From: Merdimonas sp963929015
Lineage (GTDB): Bacteria > Bacillota > Clostridia > Lachnospirales > Lachnospiraceae
NCBI RefSeq assembly: GCF_963929015.1
Contig: NZ_CAWVHE010000013.1
Span: 1 to 64,000 of the forward strand
Reading direction: 5' to 3'
Length of the DNA: 64,000 bases
The number at the start of each line of letters is the position of its first letter. Position 1 is the stretch's first letter. Below the pieces are notes generated by a model, which had not been told where the DNA came from, did not search any database, and saw nothing but the letters and a program-made list of their open reading frames with translations. Made by a program: the position numbers and the translations under genes. Of the stretch, positions 43,308 to 51,771 are shown piece by piece.

Positions 43308-44240
43308 ATGGCAGATTTTTTTAAACGTCTTGTATCAGGACTTAGCAAGACCCGGGATAATATTGTATCCGGTATGGACAGTATTTTTCATGGGTTTTCC
43401 AGGATCGACGATGAATTTTATGAGGAGTTGGAAGAAGTACTCATCATGGGGGATCTGGGAGTACAGGCCACTTATGATATTCTGGACGATCTGAAAACCA
43501 AGGTCAGAGAACGCCATATCAAAGAACCCCTCGAGTGCCGGCAGCTTCTGATCGACAGCATCAAAGAGCAAATGGATGTGGGCGAAACCGCCTATGAATT
43601 TGAGAACAGGACATCTGTGGTCATGGTGATCGGCGTCAATGGAGTAGGGAAAACTACAACCATTGGAAAACTTGCAGGAAAACTGAAAGCACAGGGAAAA
43701 AAAGTGATACTGGCAGCCGCTGATACTTTCCGCGCTGCTGCAGGAGAGCAGTTAAAAGAATGGGCAAACCGCGCACAGGCAGAGCTGATCGGCGGACAGG
43801 AAGGATCCGATCCGGCCGCAGTCGTCTATGACGCAATTGCAGCGGCAAAGGCCAGACATGCAGATGTCCTTCTGTGCGACACTGCCGGCAGGCTTCACAA
43901 TAAGAAAAACCTTATGGAAGAGCTGAAAAAGATGAACCGGATCATTGACCGGGAATTTCCGGAAGCCTACCGGGAGACCTTAGTGGTACTAGATGCCACC
44001 ACTGGTCAGAACGCATTGCAGCAGGCAAAAGAATTCCATGAAGTGGCAGATATTACCGGAATTATTCTTACGAAAATGGACGGTACAGCCAAGGGAGGAA
44101 TCGCCGTTGCGATCCAGGCGGAGCTTGGGATTCCGGTGAAATATATCGGAGTTGGCGAAACCATCGACGATCTGCAGAAATTTGATGCAGATACGTTTGT
44201 AAATGCTTTATTTACAGCAGATCAAAATGAGATACAGTAA
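43308..44240 (+). CDS. ftsY: Signal recognition particle receptor FtsY
   Basis: The 310-residue GTPase docks the SRP at the membrane. It has the short N domain, then the G domain: GVNGVGKTTTIGKLAG (G1, near residue 108), ADTFRAAAGEQLKEW, LCDTAGRLHNKKNLMEE and LTKMDGTAKGGIAV. The long acidic A domain of E. coli FtsY is absent, as in other Firmicutes. It starts 12 bp after smc with AAAGGAGG upstream. Confidence 0.96.
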   Translation: MADFFKRLVSGLSKTRDNIVSGMDSIFHGFSRIDDEFYEELEEVLIMGDLGVQATYDILDDLKTKVRERHIKEPLECRQLLIDSIKEQMDVGETAYEFENRTSVVMVIGVNGVGKTTTIGKLAGKLKAQGKKVILAAADTFRAAAGEQLKEWANRAQAELIGGQEGSDPAAVVYDAIAAAKARHADVLLCDTAGRLHNKKNLMEELKKMNRIIDREFPEAYRETLVVLDATTGQNALQQAKEFHEVADITGIILTKMDGTAKGGIAVAIQAELGIPVKYIGVGETIDDLQKFDADTFVNALFTADQNEIQ

Positions 44241-44271
44241 TAAGAATCAGAAGTGAGAAAGGAGCGAAACT

Positions 44272-45486
44272 ATGCTGACTTTGGAAAAATTTGAACGTGC
44301 AAGCGAACTGGTAAAAGAAGTAACCTCGCCGACAAAACTGGTCTTCAGTGAATATCTAAGCGCCCAGACCGGCGGCCGCGTATATCTCAAGCCTGAGAAT
44401 ATGCAGCATACCGGGGCTTACAAGATCCGGGGCGCTTACTATAAGATCAGCACCTTATCCCGGGAAGAGCGGGAAAAGGGTCTTGTCGCTGCATCTGCGG
44501 GAAATCATGCACAAGGCGTTGCTTTTGCCGCCCAGAAATTTGGTTGTAAGGCAACCATTGTAATGCCTACCGTTACTCCGCTGATCAAGGTCAACCGGAC
44601 CAAAAGCTATGGAGCGGACGTAGTCCTTCACGGCGACGTCTATGACGACGCATGTGCCTATGCCCTGGATCTCGCGGAAAAAGAAGGATGCACCTTTGTC
44701 CATCCTTTTGACGATCTGGATATTGCCACCGGACAGGGCACCATTGCCATGGAGATTGTGCAGGAGCTTCCGACCGTGGATTATATCCTGGTTCCCATCG
44801 GAGGCGGCGGTCTTGTTACCGGAGTTGCTACACTTGCCAAAATGTTAAATCCCAAGATCCAGGTGATCGGCGTGGAGCCTGCCGCAGCAGCCAGCATGAC
44901 TGCAGCTCTGGAACATGGCGGCCCTGTGACGCTGGAAAGCGCGAACACCATTGCAGACGGTACTGCCGTAAAACGGGTGGGAGATAAGATATTCCCCTAT
45001 GTTCAGGAAAATCTGGACGCAGTCCTTACCGTAGAAGACGATGAACTGATCGGAGCGTTTCTGGATATGGTGGAAAATCACAAGATGATCGTAGAAAACT
45101 CCGGTCTTCTGACAGTCGCCGCATTGAGGCAGCTGGACCTGAAAGGGAAAAAAGCAGTTTCTATCTTAAGCGGCGGAAATATGGATGTCATCACCATGTC
45201 ATCTATTGTGCAGCATGGTCTGATCCAGCGGGATCGTATCTTCTCCGTATCGGTGCTGCTTCCGGATAAGCCGGGTGAACTTGTAAGAGTCGCACAGACC
45301 ATTGCAGACGCCCAGGGCAATGTCATCAAACTGGATCATAACCAGTTTGTCAGCACAAACCGAAATGCAGCCGTGGAACTTCGGATCACGATGGAAGCTT
45401 TCGGTACGGAACATAAGCATGAGATTATGAAAGCTCTCGAAGACCAGAATTTCCGTCCCAGAGAAGTAGGGGCAAAATTGTATTAA
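44272..45486 (+). CDS. ilvA: Threonine ammonia-lyase
   Basis: The 404-residue PLP enzyme deaminates threonine to 2-oxobutyrate. The PLP lysine is in YLKPENMQHTGAYKIRGAYYK (Lys53). The serine loop SAGNHAQG, the glycine loop GGGGLVTG and a C-terminal ACT domain (VSVLLPDKPGELVRVAQTI) are all present. The single short ACT domain is the form seen in catabolic or IlvA2-type enzymes rather than the long double-ACT IlvA. It could feed isoleucine synthesis or threonine breakdown. It has an AAAGGAGCG site and ends at a hairpin. Confidence 0.92.
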   Translation: MLTLEKFERASELVKEVTSPTKLVFSEYLSAQTGGRVYLKPENMQHTGAYKIRGAYYKISTLSREEREKGLVAASAGNHAQGVAFAAQKFGCKATIVMPTVTPLIKVNRTKSYGADVVLHGDVYDDACAYALDLAEKEGCTFVHPFDDLDIATGQGTIAMEIVQELPTVDYILVPIGGGGLVTGVATLAKMLNPKIQVIGVEPAAAASMTAALEHGGPVTLESANTIADGTAVKRVGDKIFPYVQENLDAVLTVEDDELIGAFLDMVENHKMIVENSGLLTVAALRQLDLKGKKAVSILSGGNMDVITMSSIVQHGLIQRDRIFSVSVLLPDKPGELVRVAQTIADAQGNVIKLDHNQFVSTNRNAAVELRITMEAFGTEHKHEIMKALEDQNFRPREVGAKLY

Positions 45487-45490
45487 ATAG

Positions 45491-45531
45491 AAAGATCCCG
45501 GAAAATGCCGTCTGGTGTTTCCGGGATCTTT
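45491..45531 (+). terminator. ilvA hairpin terminator
   Basis: AAAGATCCCGGAAA (45491-45504) pairs perfectly with TTTCCGGGATCTTT (45518-45531). The U tract lies in the 3' arm. Confidence 0.75.
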
Positions 45532-45563
45532 CCTGTAAAATAACAGAGCTCTCTCTTTTTTTC

Positions 45564-45598
45564 TTGACATTGCATGTATAATTGTATACAATTATACA
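45564..45598 (+). promoter_or_regulatory. Promoter and perfect 24-bp palindromic operator for the citrate synthase-GntR-icd operon
   Basis: TTGACA (45564-45569), 17 bp, TACAAT (45587-45592) form the promoter. A palindrome with exact two-fold symmetry, TGTATAATTG-TATA-CAATTATACA (45575-45598), covers the whole -10 and spacer end. The core TTGTATACAA is typical of GntR/FCD-type operators, and a GntR gene lies second in the operon, so autoregulation is likely. Confidence 0.85.
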
Positions 45599-45622
45599 AA
45601 ATCAAAAAGGGAGAGCAGGAAA

Positions 45623-47023
45623 ATGGAGAACCGAAAAGTATATTTAGACAAACACACCAATCTGCTGCAGCTGGAAGAACATATGTATCCTCTGGTGGAT
45701 GTAGAAAAACCCAATGTATTCCGCAATCTTTTCCGCTATGATGAAATTCCGAAAATAGCGTTTAATGACCGGATTGTTCCGCACTGTATGCCGGATGAGA
45801 TCTGGATCACCGATACAACCTTCCGGGACGGTCAGCAGTCAAGAACTCCCTATACGACCGATCAGATTGTCAGGATCTATGATGATCTACACAGACTTGG
45901 CGGGCCGGCAGGCAAGATCCGGCAATCGGAATTCTTTTTATACAGCAAGAAAGACCGGGATGCCGTTTACAAATGTCTGGAGAGAGGATACCGCTTTCCG
46001 GAAGTCACAAGCTGGATCCGAGCCAGTAAAAAGGACTTTGAACTGGTAAAAGAGATTGGCCTTAAGGAAACCGGTATTCTGGTCAGTTGTTCGGATTATC
46101 ACATTTTTTACAAATTGAAAATGACTCGTAAAGAATGTATGGAACATTATCTTTCCGTGGTACGGGAATGTCTGGAAACCGGCATCAGTCCCAGATGTCA
46201 TCTGGAAGATATCACCCGGGCAGACATTTACGGATTTGTCATTCCTTTCTGTCTGGAACTTATGAAACTCAAAGACGAGTACCAGATCCCGGTAAAGATC
46301 AGAGTCTGTGATACCATGGGATACGGGGTCAATTATCCGGGAGCCGTAATCCCAAGATCCATTCCCGGTATTATCTATGGTCTTAGAGTCCATGCCGGAG
46401 TTCCCAGTGAACTGATTGAATTTCATGGACACAATGATTTTTACAAAGCAGTCAATAATTCGTCGACTGCCTGGCTCTATGGCGCCTGCGGCGTAAACTG
46501 CTCTTTATTCGGCATTGGCGAAAGAACCGGAAACACACCTCTGGAAGCCATGGTATTTGAATACGCACAGCTTCGGGGAACTCTGGACGGGATGGACACC
46601 ACAGTAATCACAGACCTGGCCGAATATTACGAACAGGAGATCGGATATCAGATCCCGGCGGCAACTCCTTTTGCAGGCAAAAATTTCAATGTGACAAGAG
46701 CCGGGATCCATGCGGACGGCCTGTTGAAAAACGAAGAAATCTACAATGTCTTTGATACAGAAAAATTTTTAAAACGTCCGCCTCTTGTGGCGGTATCCAA
46801 TACTTCCGGGCTTGCCGGGATCGCTCACTGGATCAACACCTGTTTCCATCTGACAAACGGAAATCAGGTGGATAAGAATTCCCGGCTGGTCCATATGGTA
46901 AAAGAATGGGTAGACAAAGAATATGAAGGAGGAAGAGTCACCGTACTGACGGACGAGGAGCTGCTTACAGTCATCGAAGATACCTGCAGCAGCCTCGGTA
47001 TCCGGCTTGGCGGTCAGGCATAA
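45623..47023 (+). CDS. Re-type citrate synthase-like protein (2-isopropylmalate/homocitrate synthase family)
   Basis: The 466-residue protein has the DRE-TIM metallolyase core: WITDTTFRDGQQSRTPY near residue 60, the metal ligand pair ELIEFHGHNDFYKAVNN, and GIGERTGNTPLEAMVFEY. Family members include 2-isopropylmalate, homocitrate and (Re)-citrate synthases. The order with a GntR regulator and NADP-isocitrate dehydrogenase downstream points strongly to citrate formation from oxaloacetate and acetyl-CoA, as in Clostridium kluyveri. The long N-terminal extension (about 55 residues before the core) also fits. The specificity is inferred from context, and aconitase is not in the window. Confidence 0.78.
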   Translation: MENRKVYLDKHTNLLQLEEHMYPLVDVEKPNVFRNLFRYDEIPKIAFNDRIVPHCMPDEIWITDTTFRDGQQSRTPYTTDQIVRIYDDLHRLGGPAGKIRQSEFFLYSKKDRDAVYKCLERGYRFPEVTSWIRASKKDFELVKEIGLKETGILVSCSDYHIFYKLKMTRKECMEHYLSVVRECLETGISPRCHLEDITRADIYGFVIPFCLELMKLKDEYQIPVKIRVCDTMGYGVNYPGAVIPRSIPGIIYGLRVHAGVPSELIEFHGHNDFYKAVNNSSTAWLYGACGVNCSLFGIGERTGNTPLEAMVFEYAQLRGTLDGMDTTVITDLAEYYEQEIGYQIPAATPFAGKNFNVTRAGIHADGLLKNEEIYNVFDTEKFLKRPPLVAVSNTSGLAGIAHWINTCFHLTNGNQVDKNSRLVHMVKEWVDKEYEGGRVTVLTDEELLTVIEDTCSSLGIRLGGQA

Positions 47024-47027
47024 ACAG

Positions 47028-47684
47028 ATGATGGAAGAATATCAGGACCAGTCCCTTCGGGGAAAGGTGTTTCAACAGATCAGAGAAAAAATTTTATCCG
47101 GAGTATATCAGGAGCACGAAGAGCTTAAGGAGGCAACTCTTGCGAAGGAACTGGGCGTCAGCAGAACACCGGTCCGGGAGGCGCTTCGTCAGCTGGCGCT
47201 GGAAGGACTGGTTACCATGGTCCCCAATAAAGGCGCGTATGTAACCGGGATAACACAAAAAGACGTTACTGACATTTACCAGATCCGTTCTTTGCTGGAA
47301 GGGCTCTGTGCCAGATGGGCAACCTTGCATATCACAGACCGGCAGATTGAAGAACTGGAAGAGATTCTTGTGTTATCCGGATTTCATCTGAAAAAAGAAA
47401 AAGAGCAGGCCGAGCAGGTAACGGAACTGGATGGAAAGTTCCACAAAGTGTTGTATGAAGCTTCCAATAGTCGTATACTGGAACATGTATTATCGGATTT
47501 TCACAAATATGTCCAGATGGCGCGTTCCCGGTCTGTGGCGCAAAAAGACCGGGCGGAAAATTCCGTGCAGGAACATCGGGCCATTTTGGAAGCAATTAAA
47601 AATAAGGACGCAGATCTGGCGGAAGCCCTGGCCAACCGGCATATCATGAACGTCATGGAAAATCTGCATATGAAAGGAGACTGA
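47028..47684 (+). CDS. GntR-family (FCD) transcriptional regulator
   Basis: The 218-residue protein has a winged helix-turn-helix: GKVFQQIREKILSG, then KEATLAKELGVSRTPVREAL and LALEGLVTMVPNKGAYV. An all-helical FCD ligand domain follows (DIYQIRSLLEGLCARWA, and LDGKFHKVLYEASNSR). FCD regulators bind organic acids such as citrate or related ligands. It starts 4 bp after the synthase stop with no good RBS, so it depends on coupling. ATG at 47028 or 47031 could start it. Its expected target is the palindrome at 45575-45598. Confidence 0.9.
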   Translation: MMEEYQDQSLRGKVFQQIREKILSGVYQEHEELKEATLAKELGVSRTPVREALRQLALEGLVTMVPNKGAYVTGITQKDVTDIYQIRSLLEGLCARWATLHITDRQIEELEEILVLSGFHLKKEKEQAEQVTELDGKFHKVLYEASNSRILEHVLSDFHKYVQMARSRSVAQKDRAENSVQEHRAILEAIKNKDADLAEALANRHIMNVMENLHMKGD

Positions 47685-47689
47685 CACCA

Positions 47690-48886
47690 ATGGAAAAAAT
47701 AAAAATGACCACACCAATCGTGGAAATGGACGGAGACGAGATGACCCGGATCCTCTGGGGCATGATCAAAAAGCATCTTCTGGAGCCGTTTATTGATCTG
47801 AATACCGAATACTATGACCTGGGCCTTTCCCACCGCAATGCAACGGACGACCAGGTAACGATTGATGCCGCAAATGCAACAAAAAAATATAAAGTGGCCG
47901 TAAAATGCGCGACCATCACCCCTAACAAAGCCCGCATGAGCGAGTATGATCTGAAAGAAATGTGGAAAAGTCCCAACGGGACCATCCGTGCGATCCTGGA
48001 TGGAACGGTTTTCCGGGCTCCCATTGTCGTAAAAGGCATTGAACCCTGTGTCCGGAACTGGAAAAAGCCTATTACGATCGCAAGACACGCCTATGGAGAC
48101 GTTTACAAAGGAACGGAAATGAAGATTCCAGGCGCAGGAAAAGCAGAGCTTGTATACACCTCTTCGGACGGCAAGGAAAAACGGGAGCTGATACACAGCT
48201 TTGACGGCCCCGGCATTGTACAGGGAATGCACAATGTAAACAGATCCATCGAAAGTTTTGCACGAAGCTGCTTTCATTACGCCCTGGATACCAGACAGGA
48301 TCTGTGGTTCGCCACCAAAGATACCATCTCCAAGCAATACGACCACACGTTTAAAGATATTTTTCAGGAAATTTATGACACGGAATTTCAGGACCTGTTT
48401 GAGAAAGCAGGCATTACCTACTTCTACACCCTGATCGACGATGCGGTTGCCCGGGTGATGAAGTCCGAGGGCGGATATATCTGGGCCTGTAAAAACTATG
48501 ACGGAGACGTAATGAGCGACATGGTATCTTCTGCTTTTGGCTCCCTGGCCATGATGACCTCTGTTCTGGTGTCTCCGGAAGGATATTACGAATATGAAGC
48601 GGCGCATGGTACCGTACAGCGCCATTACTATAAACATCTGGCAGGAGAGGAGACTTCTACGAATTCTGTGGCTACTATTTTTGCCTGGACAGGGGCTCTT
48701 CGCAAGCGGGGAGAACTAGACGGCAATCCGGAATTAATGAAGTTTGCCGACCGTCTGGAGGCGGCCACCATTGCCACGATCGAAGAAGGCAGGATGACAA
48801 AAGATCTTGCGCTGATCACCACCATTAAGGATCCGGTTGTATTAAACAGTGAAGCCTTCATTCAGGCCATCGCAGAAAAAATGTAA
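47690..48886 (+). CDS. icd: Isocitrate dehydrogenase (NADP-type, eukaryote-like subfamily)
   Basis: The 398-residue enzyme decarboxylates isocitrate to 2-oxoglutarate. The N-terminus (PIVEMDGDEMTRILW), NATDDQVTIDAANATKKYKV and the substrate segment KSPNGTIRAILDGTVFR are those of the homodimeric mitochondrial-type IDH. The C-terminus holds EAAHGTVQRHYYKHLAGE. With the synthase upstream it would complete the citrate-to-2-oxoglutarate branch that feeds glutamate and supplies NADPH. It ends in a hairpin shared with the convergent ABC-F gene. Confidence 0.95.
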   Translation: MEKIKMTTPIVEMDGDEMTRILWGMIKKHLLEPFIDLNTEYYDLGLSHRNATDDQVTIDAANATKKYKVAVKCATITPNKARMSEYDLKEMWKSPNGTIRAILDGTVFRAPIVVKGIEPCVRNWKKPITIARHAYGDVYKGTEMKIPGAGKAELVYTSSDGKEKRELIHSFDGPGIVQGMHNVNRSIESFARSCFHYALDTRQDLWFATKDTISKQYDHTFKDIFQEIYDTEFQDLFEKAGITYFYTLIDDAVARVMKSEGGYIWACKNYDGDVMSDMVSSAFGSLAMMTSVLVSPEGYYEYEAAHGTVQRHYYKHLAGEETSTNSVATIFAWTGALRKRGELDGNPELMKFADRLEAATIATIEEGRMTKDLALITTIKDPVVLNSEAFIQAIAEKM

Positions 48887-48892
48887 ACAAAA

Positions 48893-48922
48893 GGAGGAGC
48901 CGGCTACTGAGCCAGCTCCTCC
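48893..48922. terminator. Shared terminator between icd and the ABC-F gene
   Basis: GGAGGAGC-C-GGCT pairs with AGCC-A-GCTCCTCC (one mismatch), with TTTTC following on the + strand. The stop of the ABC-F gene lies inside it. Confidence 0.7.
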
Positions 48923-50823
48923 CACTTTTCATAAAGCATTTCCAGTTCTTCTGCAATCTTTGCTTTTTCCATCGCCAGTTCCTGGCATCGGACAGAATTA
49001 GTAAAAACTTCTTCCTGCGTCATCTGTTCATCAATAGCGGCGTCCCTGTCTTCCAGAGCTGTGATCCGTTCCTCTGTTTTTTTCAGGTCGTTCAGGCGTT
49101 TCCTTTCCTTTGCCTGTGCTTCTTTTTGTTCCTTCCAGTCAAGCTTTGAGGCCGACGGTTCTTCGGATGCAGAGGAGGCAGAAAGATCCGGCTGACCAAT
49201 TCCGTACGCTTTAGCCAGTTCTTCTTTCTTTTCCAGATAATAATCATAATTGCCGATATAATTTACAAAAGTCTGCCCTTTCAGTTCCAGGATTCTGGTA
49301 GCTGTCTGATTAATAAAATAACGGTCGTGAGAAACATAAAGAACCGTTCCGGTATAATCCCGAAGCGCGTTTTCCAGGATCTCTTTTGAGACAATATCCA
49401 GATGATTGGTCGGTTCGTCCAGGATCAGGAAATTTGCTTCCGAAAGCATCAGCTTTGCCAGAGATACCCGTCCTCTTTCTCCGCCGCTTAGATCCCCGAT
49501 CCGTTTAAACACATCGTCGCCGGTAAACAAAAAAGCGGCCAGCACATTCCGGATCCTGGTATTCGTAAGCGAGGGGTAGTCATCTGAAATCTCTTCAAAA
49601 ATCGTTTTTTCCATATGCAGAACATGGTGTTCCTGATCGTAATACCCGATATGCACATTAGCGCCAAGGGAAAAGGATCCGCTGTCTGCAGGAAGCACCT
49701 GATTTATAATCTTAAGAAGCGTCGTTTTTCCGGTGCCATTGTCGCCGATAACAGCCACATGCTCCCCACGGTGGATCTGAAAACTGACATCTGTAAAAAG
49801 TGTCTGTTCAGGAAAAGACTTACTTAGGTGCTCTACAGAAAGAACATCATTTCCGCTGACTACCGCAGGTTCCAGGCTTAAGTGCATCTTAAGATCTGTC
49901 TCTGCCGGTTTTTCAACCCTTTCTATCTTGTCCAGCATTTTCACCCGGCTTTCCGCCCGACGAATCGATTTTTCCCGGTTAAAGGAACGAAGCTTTTCGA
50001 TAACAGCCTCCTGATGACGGATTTCCTGCTGCTGATTCAGATATTCTTTTAATCTCGCTTCCCGCATCTGTTGCTTTTTCACAGCGTAATCACTGTAATT
50101 ACCAAGATAGGTGGCAAGAGTTCCCTGCTCGATCTCGATCACCTTTGTGACTACGCGGTTCAGAAAATAACGGTCATGAGAAACGATCAGGACCGCGCCG
50201 TGATAATTCAGAAGATAAGTTTCCAGCCAGGCGATAGAAGAAAGATCCAGATGGTTGGTAGGCTCGTCCAGAAGCAGGATATCCGGGTTCGTAAGAAGCA
50301 GTTTCCCCAGGGAAACACGGGTTTTCTGACCGCCGGACAGGGTATCTACCGTTTTTCCAAATTCCTCTTCTGCAAAACCGAGTCCTTTCAGAACACCTGC
50401 AATCTCACTTTCACAGGCATATCCGTTTTGTCTTTCAAACTCGGAAGTAAGGCGGTTATAAGCTTCCAGTGTGGAAGAAAGCGCTTCGCCCGTGAGAGTA
50501 TCCAGCGTTTGTTCGATGCTGCGGATCTTTTGTTCCATTGCAATAATATCTGCTTTGGCAAGCTTTACTTCTTCGTATATGGTATTTCCACTCTGCATTT
50601 CCTGGTGCTGCGCCAGGTATCCTAAAGTTTTTCCTTTTGTCAGGATCACTTCGCCGCCGTCGGAAGGAAGTTCCCCCACGATCATTTTCAGAAGCGTTGA
50701 TTTTCCGGCGCCATTAGGACCGATCAGGGCGGCCTTTTCATGATCTTCCATGTGGAATGAGCCGTCCTTTACTATGACGTGATCCCCGAATGATTTATTG
50801 ATTTTATGACATGCTAATATCAT
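48904..50823 (-). CDS. ABC-F family ATPase (ribosome-associated type)
   Basis: The 639-residue protein has two ABC modules: LIGPNGAGKSTLLK with LSGGQKTRVSLGKLLL and LDEPTNHLDLSSIAWLE, then VIGDNGTGKTTLLK with LSGGERGRVSLAKLML and LDEPTNHLDIVSKEILE. There are no membrane spans. A linker between the modules is rich in basic helices, and a charged C-terminal coiled coil follows. ABC-F proteins act at the ribosomal E site, as translation factors or in antibiotic protection; which applies is not clear. I place the start at 50823 because AAGGAGGA lies just upstream. Earlier in-frame codons run into the promoter and the rex region. Confidence 0.92.
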   Translation of the reverse strand: MILACHKINKSFGDHVIVKDGSFHMEDHEKAALIGPNGAGKSTLLKMIVGELPSDGGEVILTKGKTLGYLAQHQEMQSGNTIYEEVKLAKADIIAMEQKIRSIEQTLDTLTGEALSSTLEAYNRLTSEFERQNGYACESEIAGVLKGLGFAEEEFGKTVDTLSGGQKTRVSLGKLLLTNPDILLLDEPTNHLDLSSIAWLETYLLNYHGAVLIVSHDRYFLNRVVTKVIEIEQGTLATYLGNYSDYAVKKQQMREARLKEYLNQQQEIRHQEAVIEKLRSFNREKSIRRAESRVKMLDKIERVEKPAETDLKMHLSLEPAVVSGNDVLSVEHLSKSFPEQTLFTDVSFQIHRGEHVAVIGDNGTGKTTLLKIINQVLPADSGSFSLGANVHIGYYDQEHHVLHMEKTIFEEISDDYPSLTNTRIRNVLAAFLFTGDDVFKRIGDLSGGERGRVSLAKLMLSEANFLILDEPTNHLDIVSKEILENALRDYTGTVLYVSHDRYFINQTATRILELKGQTFVNYIGNYDYYLEKKEELAKAYGIGQPDLSASSASEEPSASKLDWKEQKEAQAKERKRLNDLKKTEERITALEDRDAAIDEQMTQEEVFTNSVRCQELAMEKAKIAEELEMLYEKWEELAQ

Positions 50824-50850
50824 AATTTCCTCCTTATTATATCCGTTTCC

Positions 50851-50878
50851 ATTATAACGAAAAAAAGACAAAATACAA
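50851..50878 (-). promoter_or_regulatory. Promoter for the ABC-F gene
   Basis: On the minus strand TTGTAT (50878-50873), 16 bp, TATAAT (50856-50851), about 28 bp before the start. Confidence 0.65.
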
Positions 50879-50886
50879 CTAAAAGT

Positions 50887-50915
50887 TTGACTTTGCAAAT
50901 ACAATTCTATATAAT
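50887..50915 (+). promoter_or_regulatory. Promoter for rex
   Basis: TTGACT (50887-50892), 17 bp, TATAAT (50910-50915). A loosely Rex-like TTGT...ACAA pair follows just downstream (50920-50935), which would suit autorepression but is 2 bp shorter than the usual spacing. Confidence 0.7.
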
Positions 50916-50952
50916 AATTTGTGAGATTAAACAACATGGAAGGTGAAGGCAA

Positions 50953-51594
50953 GTGGAAGACAGAGGGATTTCTCGGGCAGTGATCAGACGGCTGCCAAGA
51001 TATTATAGATATTTGGGAGAACTTTTGGAAAACGGAGTAGAGCGCATATCATCCGGCGATCTTAGCAAGCGCATGAAGGTGACCGCATCCCAGATCCGGC
51101 AGGATCTTAACAATTTCGGCGGCTTTGGTCAACAGGGATATGGCTATAATGTAAAGTATCTGTATACCGAGATTGGAAAGATCCTGGGCCTGGAGGAAGA
51201 TCACAATATCATCATCATCGGAGCAGGAAATCTGGGACAGGCTCTTGCGAATTATACTGCTTTTGAAAAGCGGGGATTTATCCTGAAGGGAATCTTTGAT
51301 GTGAATCCCAGGCTCGAAGGCGTGTCGATCCGTGGAGTCCCGGTACGCATGATGGACGAACTGAAGTCCTTTATCCAGAATAACGAAGTGGAGATCGGAG
51401 TTCTTACGATCCCGAAAGAAAAAGCGATTGAGGTAGCCAACCTCCTGGTAGACAACGGCGTACGCGCGATCTGGAATTTCGCACATACAGACTTGAATCT
51501 GCCGGACAATGTCATTGTAGAGAATGTACATCTGTCCGAAAGCCTGATGCAGTTATCTTATAACATCAGCAGATATAAAGAAGAACACAAATAG
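50953..51594 (+). CDS. rex: Redox-sensing transcriptional repressor Rex
   Basis: The 213-residue repressor has a winged-helix N-terminus (AVIRRLPRYYRYLGEL, ISSGDLSKRMKVTASQIRQ) and a Rossmann domain with GAGNLG (residues 90-95), FDVNP and NFAHTDL. It senses the NADH/NAD+ ratio and represses fermentation and reductant-handling genes when NAD+ is high. The start GTG at 50953 has GAAGG upstream. It is divergent from the ABC-F gene and is followed by a terminator. Confidence 0.96.
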   Translation: MEDRGISRAVIRRLPRYYRYLGELLENGVERISSGDLSKRMKVTASQIRQDLNNFGGFGQQGYGYNVKYLYTEIGKILGLEEDHNIIIIGAGNLGQALANYTAFEKRGFILKGIFDVNPRLEGVSIRGVPVRMMDELKSFIQNNEVEIGVLTIPKEKAIEVANLLVDNGVRAIWNFAHTDLNLPDNVIVENVHLSESLMQLSYNISRYKEEHK

Positions 51595-51605
51595 TCAAAA
51601 AAGAA

Positions 51606-51657
51606 GCGTGTAACAGCCGCCATATTTTTATGGTCCGCTTTTACACGCTCTTATTTG
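51606..51657 (+). terminator. rex terminator
   Basis: GCGTGTAA at 51606-51613 pairs with TTACACGC at 51641-51648, with further pairing GCCAT/ATGG inside. The T-rich TCTTATTTGT follows. Confidence 0.7.
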
Positions 51658-51771
51658 TATCCGTTAATCATGAACAGAGACCGGGGACAAAGTCCGGATT
51701 CTCTGTCTGTTGCGGAAGCGGAACAAACAAAGCCGGTAAAGCATATACAATCAACAGGAGGGAACGCGGCG

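Noticed and set aside
50920..50937. TTGT-N8-ACAA near the rex start as a Rex operator
   Set aside because: The usual site needs 10 bp between the half sites and the inner TTAA/TTAA pattern; this is shorter and imperfect, so I kept it only as a remark.
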